A stretch of 64,000 bases of DNA from Gudongella sp034006985 (lineage in GTDB: Bacteria > Bacillota > Clostridia > Tissierellales > Tissierellaceae), in contig JAVERT010000014.1 of the NCBI GenBank assembly GCA_034006985.1, forward strand, positions 1 through 64,000. The letters are read 5' to 3'. The notes under the pieces were generated by a model, which searched no databases, was not told where the DNA came from, and was given only the letters and a program-made list of their open reading frames with translations. Positions 16,332 to 24,344 of this stretch are shown in pieces. Position numbers and translations under genes: made by a program. Numbering within the stretch: position 1 is the first letter of the stretch; each line of letters starts with the position of its first letter.

Positions 16332-16856
16332 AATATTTGGACATTCTAGACACAATGCGGAAGAATTTATTTCAATTCTTAAAACATATGAGATTGAGAC
16401 CTTAATTGATATTCGCTTATATCTAGGTAGTAAATATGTGCCTAAATTTAATAAAAAAATATGGAGATTTGGATTTCTGAGAACAGAATTAAATATATTC
16501 ATATGGCTAAATTAGGTGGACGAAGGGTAAAAATTTAAAATGTAGATGAAGAATTAGTTAATGGTTGGAGACAACAGGTATTTAAAAAATATGCAGTTTA
16601 TACTTTAACTGAAGAATACAAAGATGTGATTAGAGAGCTAATAGAAATTGCAACCAAAGAGCGAGTATGCTATATGCGTGTTGAGACTTTGCCATGGAGA
16701 TGTCACAGGCTACTAGTTTCAAATACCTTAGTTTCAAGGGGATTAAATGTATTTCATATAATGAGTGAAGCTAAAATAATAAAATATGAGTTAAATATGT
16801 ATGGTGCAAAAGCTATAGAAAAAGATGGAAACTTAATATACCCCAAAGAGAAATAA
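16303..16856 (+). pseudogene. Decayed DUF488-family gene
   Basis: Joined across frames, the region encodes a DUF488 protein: IFGHSRHNAEEFISIL at 16333, LIDIRLY.GSKYVPKFNKK, then a frameshift between about 16455 and 16495, YIHMAKLGGRR in the next frame, an in-frame TAA at about 16537, and an intact second half to the stop at 16856 (RVCYMRVETLPWRCHRLLVS). The second half keeps the ETLPWRCHR motif typical of the family. There is no start codon in a sensible place. At least two lesions make it a pseudogene unless the assembly is wrong here. Confidence 0.85.
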
Positions 16857-16962
16857 TACCTACTAAGAATTTAATATCCCTAGTAGGTATTATTGTTGGC
16901 ATTTATAAATTTTTAATACTCTTCAGCTAAGCTTTCATCTGAGTGTAACAAAGAAGAGTATT
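16855..16962. terminator. Two successive hairpins between the DUF488 remnant and pepA
   Basis: The first is a perfect 11-bp stem, AATACCTACTA (16855-16865) with TAGTAGGTATT (16881-16891), with a weak T tail. The second is a perfect 10-bp stem, AATACTCTTC (16915-16924) with GAAGAGTATT (16953-16962), followed by TTCTTTTC. They lie between convergent genes and may end transcription from both sides. Confidence 0.6.
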
Positions 16963-16984
16963 TTCTTTTCGAGCGGTCAAAGCT

Positions 16985-17062
16985 AATCCCTACGTATCAT
17001 TTAATTGGTTTTTCAATCTTTAATCTTTTAATTGTGATTTGTGATCTGTGAATTGTGCATTG
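16985..17062. repeat. Heptamer-repeat array, second locus
   Basis: GTGATTT GTGATCT GTGAATT GTGCATT G at 17034-17062, preceded by TCCCTACGTATCAT (16987-17000). It is the same element type as at 10739-11097, including the flanking TACGTAGGG-like segment seen there on the opposite strand. It ends six bases from the pepA stop codon. Confidence 0.7.
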
Positions 17063-17067
17063 CTTTT

Positions 17068-18504
17068 CTACATATCTTTAGCTAAATAAAATAAAGTTTT
17101 TACAGGAACTCCTGTTGCACCTTTTGGTAAATATCCCATATCTTCAGATAAAAATGATGTTCCAGCAATATCCAAATGGACCCAAGGTGTATCATTTACA
17201 AACTCTTGAAGGAACATCCCGGCTGTTATTGCACCTGCTGCTCTACCACCTGTATTTTTTAGATCTGCAAAATGACTTTTAAATAATTCTTTGTATTCTT
17301 CATTGTGAGGAAGCTCCCATACAGGCTCTCCAGCCAATTTAGCAGCTGTTTTAATGCTTTCCATTAGCTTATCGCTGTTTGTTACTGCTCCTGTGTTTAC
17401 ACTTCCTAAAGCGACTACACAAGCTCCTGTGAGGGTTGCTATATCTATTACTTTATCAGCTTTTTCAACTGTAGTTGCATACCATAGAGCATCAGCAAGA
17501 GTTAATCTTCCTTCAGCATCTGTATTTTCTACCTCTATAGTTTTTCCAGACATAGACCCTATAATATCTCCTGTTTTATATGCATCTCCAGAAATAAGAT
17601 TTTCACAAGCTGCAACTATCGCTACGACATTTTTCTTTAATTTATTTTTAGCTATTGAATACATAGCTCCTATTACAGCTGCACTTCCAGCCATGTCAGA
17701 ATGCATTGTAACCATGCTTGCAGCTGGTTTAAGAGAATATCCGCCTGAATCATAAGTTAAGCCTTTACCAACAAGAGCAAGTTTATCTTTGATATCTGGA
17801 TTTCCGTTATATTTCATAACAATAAATTTAGGGTCTTTCGCTGAGCCTCTTGAAACTGAAAGAAAAGCTTCCATCTTCATTTCCTCAATTTGCGGTTTGT
17901 CGAAAATAGTAACTTCTACGCCAAGTGGGGTTAATCTATCATAAGCTGCTTTTGCAAGAACCTCAGGATACATAGTTATAGCTGGCTCATTGACTAAGTC
18001 TCTAGCTAAAAATATACCTTCAACTAAGGTTTCAGTTTCTTTAATAACAGATAGTACCTTATCGTATTCGCCTTCAACAATATCTAAATATACAGAAGTT
18101 AAATTAACTACAGGTTTTTTATTACTTTTGAACTTGTTAAAATCATATTGAGCTTGAAGAAGTCCTTCTGAAATCGCTTTATTTGTCTTGCCATAGCATC
18201 TATTACCAAACTGTGGTACATAAAATCCGATGCTAGATATATTCTGTTTTTGTGTTTCTTTACCAAGTTTAAAAAATGCTTTCCTAAGTGTTGCATAGTC
18301 AAGCTTTTCTTCTTCTCCTAAACCTAAAAATATTTTAGAATCATCCTTTATAGAAATATAGCTGTAAACTTCTCCTACATCTCCTTTAAATAATTCCTTT
18401 CCTTTTATAAATTCAAATAGCTCAGGAGCTTTATCACAGGTCTCCATCCCCTTAAAAGCCAAAATTACTTCTATATCTCCGCCTTTTTCTAGTAAAAATT
18501 TCAT
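17068..18504 (-). CDS. pepA: Leucyl aminopeptidase, M17 family
   Basis: Cytosolic dinuclear-metal aminopeptidase of 478 residues, the family's usual length. The C-terminal catalytic half has the M17 motifs: LVGKGLTYDSGGYSLKP (metal-binding Lys and Asp), a second Asp in MHSDMAGSAAV, and NTDAEGRLTLADAL with the Asp/Glu ligands and catalytic Arg. It releases N-terminal residues during peptide turnover. Start is ATG 18504 after AAGGAGGGG. The gene is alone on its strand and is divergent from the HAD gene. Confidence 0.95.
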   Translation of the reverse strand: MKFLLEKGGDIEVILAFKGMETCDKAPELFEFIKGKELFKGDVGEVYSYISIKDDSKIFLGLGEEEKLDYATLRKAFFKLGKETQKQNISSIGFYVPQFGNRCYGKTNKAISEGLLQAQYDFNKFKSNKKPVVNLTSVYLDIVEGEYDKVLSVIKETETLVEGIFLARDLVNEPAITMYPEVLAKAAYDRLTPLGVEVTIFDKPQIEEMKMEAFLSVSRGSAKDPKFIVMKYNGNPDIKDKLALVGKGLTYDSGGYSLKPAASMVTMHSDMAGSAAVIGAMYSIAKNKLKKNVVAIVAACENLISGDAYKTGDIIGSMSGKTIEVENTDAEGRLTLADALWYATTVEKADKVIDIATLTGACVVALGSVNTGAVTNSDKLMESIKTAAKLAGEPVWELPHNEEYKELFKSHFADLKNTGGRAAGAITAGMFLQEFVNDTPWVHLDIAGTSFLSEDMGYLPKGATGVPVKTLFYLAKDM

Positions 18505-18618
18505 TATACCCCTCCTTGATTATTTCGATACTCTTATTATATCAGAAAGGTGCATTACATTAAACTATTAGATAAAATATGGTATTATAATATTAAGATT
18601 ATGAAAAAGGGTGAGAAA

Positions 18619-19278
18619 ATGAGAGTTGCAATATTTGATCTTGATGGAACACTATTCGATTCAATGTGGGTGTGGGAAAAATTAGCCTATAATTATTTAT
18701 TAGATAAAGGGATTGAAGCTCCATTAGATATAAGAGAAAATTTAAAGGAGTACAGTTTAAGAGAATCTTGTGATGTCTTAAAAGAAAGGTATAATTTATC
18801 AGAAACACCAGATGAGATAAATAATCAGATGGAGGAAATGCTAAAGAAATATTATTTTGAGGAAATAGAGATTAAACCAGGAGCAAAAGAGCTTCTTCAA
18901 AAAATGAGTGAAATTGGAATTAGGATTGTTGCAGCAACTGCAACAGCAGATTGGTTATCTAAAGCTGCATCTAAAAGGCTTGGAATTTATGATTATTTTG
19001 AAATTTTTCAAACATGCAAAGCAGTTGGAATAGAAAAATTTGATCCAAAGTTTTACAAAATCATTATAGAACAATTAGAAATTGAACCCGATAATATTTG
19101 GTTATTTGAGGATGCATTACATTCAATTAAGGCTGGAAATAAATGTGGAATTAAAATAGCTGCCATTAGGGAAGAATCAGCTAGATCAGATTGGGATGAG
19201 ATTGAAGAGGTTTCTGATATAGTTTTTGATACTTTTAGTGAGTTTTTAGAAGAGTATCCCGATATATTGGGATTATAA
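18619..19278 (+). CDS. HAD-superfamily hydrolase, beta-phosphoglucomutase-like
   Basis: Soluble phosphatase or phosphomutase of 219 residues. Motif I is FDLDGTLFDS at the N-terminus, motif II is the threonine segment AATATADWL, and motifs III/IV are KFDPKFYK and WLFEDALHSIKAG. The cap inserted after motif I is helical (subclass I). Substrate is not predictable. ATG 18619 is chosen because AAGGGTGAG precedes it and the HAD motif begins five residues in; the frame is open further upstream. TATAAT at 18586-18591 may be the -10. Confidence 0.85.
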   Translation: MRVAIFDLDGTLFDSMWVWEKLAYNYLLDKGIEAPLDIRENLKEYSLRESCDVLKERYNLSETPDEINNQMEEMLKKYYFEEIEIKPGAKELLQKMSEIGIRIVAATATADWLSKAASKRLGIYDYFEIFQTCKAVGIEKFDPKFYKIIIEQLEIEPDNIWLFEDALHSIKAGNKCGIKIAAIREESARSDWDEIEEVSDIVFDTFSEFLEEYPDILGL

Positions 19279-19316
19279 TATATTAAACTAAAGATATTTT
19301 TAAAAAGGGTGATAAA

Positions 19317-20534
19317 GTGAATGTTCGAACTGGTATAGACATTATAAAAAACGTGCGAATAGAAAAGATTATACAAAAAAACAAAGAAAGCTTTTATAAC
19401 AGAATATTTACAACAGATGAACAAGAATATATAAAGGATAAAAATGATAATATTGGAACTATAGCTGGTTTGTTTGCAGCAAAAGAAGCAGTTTCAAAGC
19501 TTATGGGAACGGGGATAGGACAACTTTCTTGGAAAGATATAATAACAAAGCATGATTTATTAGGTAGGCCTTATATTGATTTATCCGATAATGGGAAAGT
19601 AATAACAAAAAAGTTAGGAATAGCGAATATAGATATATCAATTTCAAATGAAGATGATTACTCTGTGGCAATAGCTATTGGAGAACAAAATAAAAAATAT
19701 GTCATACAGGAGAATATGCCCTATAGATTAAAGAAAAGAACTCTGGAATCACATAAGGGTGATTACGGTAGAATTGGGATTATAGGTGGAAGCCCTGGGA
19801 TGTTAGGTTCAGTGTATCTAAGCTCATATGGGGCACTAAGATCTGGAGCTGGATTGGTTTATGCTATTTTACAAAAGGAACTTGCAAGGGATTTAAATAT
19901 AAAAGCTACAGAATTAATTACTAAAGAAGCAGATGAATTATCTGTTTATAAAAAAGCTCTGAAAGGTTTAGATTCTTTGGTGATAGGTCCCGGTTTTGGA
20001 ACTGGGAAACTACAGAGAGAGATTGTAGAGGATTGTATCTTGAATTTTACGAATCCCATAGTAATTGATGCGGATGCATTGAATATATTAGCTAATAATA
20101 AAGAAATTCTGAAAAATAGAAAATATATAACGATTATAACCCCTCACCTAGGAGAAATGTCTAGACTTTTTGACACAACTATTGATGAAATTCAAAATAA
20201 TAAAGAAAGTTATGCTAAGAAGTTTTCTAATGAATATGGTGCTATTACTATATTAAAGGGACATCAAACTATTGTAACTGATGGAGATAGATTATATATT
20301 AATCATACTGGGAATCCAGGGATGGCAACAGCTGGTAGTGGAGACGTTTTAGCTGGTATTACGGGAAGTTTTTTAACTCAGTTTCGAGACCCTTATGAAG
20401 CTTGTGTTTTGGCAGTATATGTACATGGTCTTGCTGGAGATATAGCTAGAGATAAAAAAGGCGAGTATGGGATGATAGCTTCAGATATAATAGATTCTCT
20501 TGCAGGGGCAACTGTTTATGTAGTAGAAGACTAG
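19317..20534 (+). CDS. AcpS - NAD(P)HX dehydratase (NnrD) fusion protein
   Basis: A 405-residue protein with two complete enzymes in one chain. Residues 1-125 are holo-acyl-carrier-protein synthase: TGIDII with the magnesium-binding Asp, RIFTTDEQEYI, and GLFAAKEAVSKLMGTG. Residues about 135-405 are the ADP/ATP-dependent NAD(P)H-hydrate dehydratase: GRIGIIGGSPGMLGS, VIGPGFGTG, VIDADALNIL, TPHLGEMSRL and GMATAGSGDVLAG. The epimerase (YjeF_N) half of bifunctional Nnr is missing. All recognisable active-site motifs are intact, so both activities are likely. Start is GTG 19317; the ATG at 19321 is out of frame. Synteny with alr downstream matches the Bacillus acpS locus. Confidence 0.9.
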   Translation: MNVRTGIDIIKNVRIEKIIQKNKESFYNRIFTTDEQEYIKDKNDNIGTIAGLFAAKEAVSKLMGTGIGQLSWKDIITKHDLLGRPYIDLSDNGKVITKKLGIANIDISISNEDDYSVAIAIGEQNKKYVIQENMPYRLKKRTLESHKGDYGRIGIIGGSPGMLGSVYLSSYGALRSGAGLVYAILQKELARDLNIKATELITKEADELSVYKKALKGLDSLVIGPGFGTGKLQREIVEDCILNFTNPIVIDADALNILANNKEILKNRKYITIITPHLGEMSRLFDTTIDEIQNNKESYAKKFSNEYGAITILKGHQTIVTDGDRLYINHTGNPGMATAGSGDVLAGITGSFLTQFRDPYEACVLAVYVHGLAGDIARDKKGEYGMIASDIIDSLAGATVYVVED

Positions 20535-20599
20535 CTTTGACTTGTTAAAGAGGAGGTAATAGGAGTATAATATAAGTATTGAAAATTAAGGAGGTTCCT

Positions 20600-21775
20600 A
20601 TGGATTTTTTATCAAATGTAAGGCCAACTTATGTGGAGATTAACCTAGATAATTTGGCTCATAATTTCAGAGAAATTGAAAGAATTGTAAAGAAGGATAC
20701 CGTAGTAATGCCTGTTATTAAGGCAAATGCTTATGGACATGGTTCAGTAGAACTTGCAAAACTTTATAAAGACATTGGAGCTAAACGCTTTGCGGTATCT
20801 TTATTAAACGAAGCGATTGAGCTTAGGAAAGCAGGTATAAAAGAGCCTATATTAATTCTGAATTACACACCAAACTCGCAGATGGTAAATGTAGTAGAAC
20901 ACGATTTAATTCAATCTATATATAGATTTGAAGATGCTGTAGTATTATCTGAAAAAGCTAAAGAAATGGGCAAAAATGTAAAGATTCACTTAAAAATAGA
21001 TACTGGGATGGGTAGACTTGGGTTTTTACCAGAAGATGATTCAATAGAAGATATATTAAAAATAATAGAACTAAAGAACATTGAAGTAGAAGGAATTTTT
21101 ACTCATTTTGCTAAGGCCGATGAAGTTGATAAGACTTTTACCGAGATTCAATACAAGAGATTCCAGTGGGTTATTGAAGAATTAGATAAAAAGGGTGTAA
21201 ATATCCTAATAAAACATGTATCCAATTCAGCTGCAATAATTGATATACCAGAATATAATTTAGATATTGTACGTCCAGGAATTATTTTATATGGCTACTA
21301 TCCTTCTGATGAAGTTATCAAGGAAAGAATTGATCTAAAGCCAGCCATGACATTAAAAGCAGTTATATCAAATATAAAAATAGTTCCGAAAGAGACAGGA
21401 ATTAGTTACGGTCATTTATTTACTACAGAAAAAGAATCCAAAATCGCTACAGTTCCAATAGGTTATGCTGATGGGTATACAAGAATATTGACAGGAAAAG
21501 CAGAAGCTTATGTGGGAGACAGAATAGTCCCTATAGCTGGAAAAATCTGTATGGACCAGTTAATGCTTGATATTACAGGATTGGATGATATTAAAATCGG
21601 AGATGAAGTTGTTTTTTTTGGTGTTGGGAATTCTGATTATCCACAGGTAGATGAAGTCGCAACAAAACTTGGTACAGTTAACTATGAAATTATTTGCATG
21701 ATGGGTAGAAGGTTACCAAGGGTATATGTTAAAGGAGGCAATGTAGTAAAAACAGTAGATTATTTACTTGATTAG
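20600..21775 (+). CDS. alr: Alanine racemase
   Basis: PLP enzyme of 391 residues making D-alanine for peptidoglycan. The PLP lysine is in VIKANAYGHG (about residue 40), the catalytic tyrosine in ISYGHLFTT (about residue 267), and KICMDQLMLDIT is the conserved C-terminal barrel segment. ATG 20600 follows AAGGAGG at the right distance; the in-frame TTG at 20579 lies upstream of that site. A possible promoter (TTGTTA, 18 bases, TATAAT) lies in the 65-base gap behind the acpS-nnrD gene. Confidence 0.95.
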   Translation: MDFLSNVRPTYVEINLDNLAHNFREIERIVKKDTVVMPVIKANAYGHGSVELAKLYKDIGAKRFAVSLLNEAIELRKAGIKEPILILNYTPNSQMVNVVEHDLIQSIYRFEDAVVLSEKAKEMGKNVKIHLKIDTGMGRLGFLPEDDSIEDILKIIELKNIEVEGIFTHFAKADEVDKTFTEIQYKRFQWVIEELDKKGVNILIKHVSNSAAIIDIPEYNLDIVRPGIILYGYYPSDEVIKERIDLKPAMTLKAVISNIKIVPKETGISYGHLFTTEKESKIATVPIGYADGYTRILTGKAEAYVGDRIVPIAGKICMDQLMLDITGLDDIKIGDEVVFFGVGNSDYPQVDEVATKLGTVNYEIICMMGRRLPRVYVKGGNVVKTVDYLLD

Positions 21776-21786
21776 CCAATGAATTG

Positions 21787-21816
21787 TTGACAGCGTTTTT
21801 AAATTAAGGATATAAT
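21787..21816 (+). promoter_or_regulatory. Promoter of the mazE-mazF pair
   Basis: Perfect -35 TTGACA (21787-21792), 18-base spacer, perfect -10 TATAAT (21811-21816), between alr and the antitoxin gene. The toxin-antitoxin pair can therefore be transcribed separately from alr. Confidence 0.85.
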
Positions 21817-21864
21817 AAATTAAACCTAGTAATTCTCTAAGAAATGAATAAAGGGGGGTTAAAA

Positions 21865-22098
21865 ATGAGCATAAGAGAAATAAAGCTCCCTATGGTTATC
21901 GAAGATAATCTTGAGTTGTTTGATAAGGTTGTTGCGTTATGTCATAGAAGCGAATTTCATTGTAGGAAATACAGGGAATTTATGAAGGGGTATTTTGAAG
22001 TGAATCAATTAAATATAACCCTTTCCGAAATAGGCTTAGAGGAAGATGTATATGACTTGGTTTGCTATGAGCATAGATTGGGGAATGATAATCTATGA
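21865..22098 (+). CDS. Probable MazE/EndoAI-type antitoxin, diverged
   Basis: A 77-residue protein directly before mazF, overlapping it by four bases (ATGA). By position it is the antitoxin. Its C-terminal half, FMKGYFEVNQLNITLSEIG, aligns with the part of Bacillus EndoAI that occupies the toxin (MRRGYMEMAKINLNIS). The N-terminal half keeps a strand with an LP turn (IREIKLPMVI), but the spacing from LP to the GYxE motif is about a dozen residues shorter than in EndoAI and the usual serine/arginine-rich turn is absent. The ribbon-helix-helix DNA-binding fold may thus be altered. Start is ATG 21865, six bases after AAGGGGGG. Confidence 0.75.
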   Translation: MSIREIKLPMVIEDNLELFDKVVALCHRSEFHCRKYREFMKGYFEVNQLNITLSEIGLEEDVYDLVCYEHRLGNDNL

Positions 22099-22445
22099 TA
22101 GTTAAACGAGGAGACTTATATTATGCTGATTTAAGCCCAGTTATTGGTTCTGAACAAGGTGGAGTGAGGCCGGTTTTGATAATACAAAATGATGTAGGTA
22201 ATAAATACAGTCCAACTGTAATTGTTGCGGCTATCACTTCTCAGATTAATAAAGCAAGACTGCCTACACATGTAGAAATAACTGCACAAGATTTTGGACT
22301 ACCAAAAGATTCAGTAGTTTTGCTCGAACAAATAAGAACCATAGATAAAAAAAGACTTAGAGAAAAAATAGGCAGATTTGATGATGAATTAATGAGAGGT
22401 ATTGATGATGCTCTCAAGATAAGCATTGGATTGGGAAATTTTTAA
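22095..22445 (+). CDS. mazF: MazF/PemK-type endoribonuclease toxin
   Basis: Sequence-specific mRNA interferase of 116 residues, full length. It has the MazF hallmarks RGDLYYADLSPVIGSEQGG (active-site Arg region), RPVLIIQNDVGN, TVIVAAITSQI and VLLEQIRTIDKKRL. Bacillus EndoA of this type cleaves at UACAU; the target here is not known. It is coupled to the antitoxin gene and followed by a strong terminator, so the two genes form a unit downstream of alr. Confidence 0.95.
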   Translation: MIVKRGDLYYADLSPVIGSEQGGVRPVLIIQNDVGNKYSPTVIVAAITSQINKARLPTHVEITAQDFGLPKDSVVLLEQIRTIDKKRLREKIGRFDDELMRGIDDALKISIGLGNF

Positions 22446-22474
22446 ATCCTACATACATAATAAAAATAAAGAGT

Positions 22475-22511
22475 AAAAAAATAAGCATTAAACTTAATGC
22501 TTATTTTTTTT
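22475..22511 (+). terminator. Terminator after mazF
   Basis: AATAAGCATTAA and TTAATGCTTATT form a 12-bp stem flanked by an A run and followed by TTTTTTTT; it could work in both directions. Confidence 0.9.
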
Positions 22512-22581
22512 GTATGAGTATAGTATAATGAGAGATGGTTAACTTTGAACATTTATAAATAAAATAGAAGGAGTGATTTAG

Positions 22582-23046
22582 ATGAAACTTAAAAAAACTA
22601 TTGTTGCATTAGGTTTAGCAGGAGTTTTATTAACATCAGGTATTGTATTTTCAGAGCCAGGGAGTGAGTCAGATCCTGTAATTTCACTTAGTTATCTGAA
22701 TATAAAAATTGATGAACTTAAAAGTTACATAGATGAAAAAATAAAGAACATTTCATTTCAGACACCTAGTAGTAGCGGGAACGATCTTGTTGTGGTTGAA
22801 CTTCAAAATGGACAGTCCATAATTGGTAAAAGTGGAACAGAATTTATTAAAAGAAGCGGCAATGCACTTGCAATAACATCACCGTCAGGTGGGTTATCCG
22901 ATGTTACTTCGGGCGTTGATATAGGGGATGGCAAGTCAGTACCCGATAATCATTTGCTAATAATACCTAGAGACGATGGAAGAGGAATGTTTATAACCAA
23001 GGATAAGACATTTATAATGGTACGAGGAGATTACAATATACAATAA
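22582..23046 (+). CDS. Secreted protein of unknown function at the head of the polysaccharide operon
   Basis: A 154-residue protein with a cleavable signal peptide (about residues 1-24, ending GIVFSEP). A short predicted helix (about 38-55) is followed by a compact beta-rich domain with VVELQNGQSIIGKSGTEF and HLLIIPRDDGRGMFITKD. I recall similar proteins in clostridial cell-wall loci but cannot name a function. It lies 28 bases before the nucleotide-sugar dehydrogenase gene, suggesting a role in surface polysaccharide assembly. A TATAAT at 22524-22529 may serve the operon. Confidence 0.75.
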   Translation: MKLKKTIVALGLAGVLLTSGIVFSEPGSESDPVISLSYLNIKIDELKSYIDEKIKNISFQTPSSSGNDLVVVELQNGQSIIGKSGTEFIKRSGNALAITSPSGGLSDVTSGVDIGDGKSVPDNHLLIIPRDDGRGMFITKDKTFIMVRGDYNIQ

Positions 23047-23074
23047 TGTTTTTAAAAAATGGAGGATATAGGAT

Positions 23075-24343
23075 ATGAACAAAAAAATTACAGTAGTAGG
23101 ACTTGGTTATATTGGGCTTCCGACAGCAGCAGTAATGGCTAAGAAAGGTTTAAATGTCTTGGGATATGATATAAACAAAAGAGTTGTGGAATCATTAAAT
23201 AAAGGTAAAATTATTATAGAAGAACCTGGATTAGATGAGCTTGTAAAGGAAGTAGTGGAGAGTGGAAAATTAAGGGGTATAAATAATTTTGAAAAGAGCG
23301 ACGTCTTTATTATTTCAGTGCCTACTCCAATAAAAGCGGATAAGACTGCAGATATAAGCTATGTAGAAATGGCTGTGGAGGCCATAGTACCTTTTTTGGA
23401 AAAAGGGAACATTGTAGTACTTGAATCTACATCTCCTCCAGGAACAACTGAAGATGTGGTAGTATCTATATTAGAGAAATCAGGTCTTATAGTAGGAGAA
23501 GAGTTATTTGTGGCTCATTCGCCTGAAAGAGTATTACCCGGAAAGATTATCCAAGAACTCGTTGAAAATGATAGGATAATAGGTGGGATAAATGAAAAGT
23601 CTACTCAGCTAGTAAAAGAAATTTATGAGGTTTTTGTTGAAGGTGAGATATTTACAACCGATTCTAAGACAGCTGAAATGACAAAATTAATGGAAAATAC
23701 ATTTAGAGATGTAAATATTGCCTTGGCAAATGAACTTGCAATACTATCAGAAAATATGGGAATAAATGCTTGGGAGGTTATTAAATTTGCGAATAAACAT
23801 CCTAGGGTAAATCTACATCAGCCAGGTCCTGGGGTTGGTGGACATTGTATTGCAGTTGACCCCTGGTTTGTAATTGAAGGTCAACCCGAAGCAAAATTAA
23901 TTAGACAAGCTAGAGAAATAAATGACAATACTCCTAATAGGGTAATGAAAAAAATAGAAAGTTTAATGGATTCGACACAAGGGAAAATAACTATACTTGG
24001 AGTTACATATAAGCCAAATGTAGATGATACAAGAGAAAGTCCAATAATAAAATTAATAGATAAGTTAAGAGAAGACACCAAATTTGAATTAGCAGTACAT
24101 GATCCACATGCTAAAAGAGATATTTTTAAGTACAAAGATATTCTAGTTGATGATTTAGAAGAAGCTGTAAAAAACTCTGAATTAATTGTACTTGGAGTAA
24201 ATCATTTAGAGTATAAAGATTTAGATTTTGAAAGTCTAGGAAGACTAATGAAAAACAGAGTAGTTTATGATACAAGAAATTTTCTAAATGAAAAAGAGTT
24301 GATAGAGAATGGGTTCCGTGTAAATATAATTGGTAGAGGTTAA
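23075..24343 (+). CDS. UDP-N-acetylmannosamine dehydrogenase-type nucleotide-sugar dehydrogenase
   Basis: Cytosolic NAD-dependent enzyme of 422 residues of the UDP-glucose/UDP-ManNAc dehydrogenase family. It has the NAD site GLGYIGLPTAAVMAKKG, the strand SVPTPIK, SPERVLPGK, and the phrase PGPGVGGHCIAVDPWF with the catalytic cysteine, which is the WecC type rather than the Ugd type. The product would be a uronic-acid sugar nucleotide such as UDP-ManNAcA for the wall polymer built by the following genes. Ribosome site is GGAGG. Confidence 0.88.
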   Translation: MNKKITVVGLGYIGLPTAAVMAKKGLNVLGYDINKRVVESLNKGKIIIEEPGLDELVKEVVESGKLRGINNFEKSDVFIISVPTPIKADKTADISYVEMAVEAIVPFLEKGNIVVLESTSPPGTTEDVVVSILEKSGLIVGEELFVAHSPERVLPGKIIQELVENDRIIGGINEKSTQLVKEIYEVFVEGEIFTTDSKTAEMTKLMENTFRDVNIALANELAILSENMGINAWEVIKFANKHPRVNLHQPGPGVGGHCIAVDPWFVIEGQPEAKLIRQAREINDNTPNRVMKKIESLMDSTQGKITILGVTYKPNVDDTRESPIIKLIDKLREDTKFELAVHDPHAKRDIFKYKDILVDDLEEAVKNSELIVLGVNHLEYKDLDFESLGRLMKNRVVYDTRNFLNEKELIENGFRVNIIGRG

Positions 24344-24344
24344 T

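Noticed and set aside
16266..16502. 78-codon open frame on the minus strand
   Set aside because: It lies opposite the DUF488 remnant, whose plus-strand translation matches a known family.
16626..16856. A 76-codon plus-strand gene starting at ATG 16626-region
   Set aside because: It is the surviving 3' half of the DUF488 pseudogene, not an independent gene; no ribosome site precedes it.
17034..17062. Possible CRISPR or direct-repeat array
   Set aside because: The unit is seven bases with no spacers and no cas genes nearby; it is a degenerate tandem heptamer.
21844..21864. Longer antitoxin start at ATG 21844
   Set aside because: The extra codons run through the AAGGGGGG ribosome site that serves ATG 21865.
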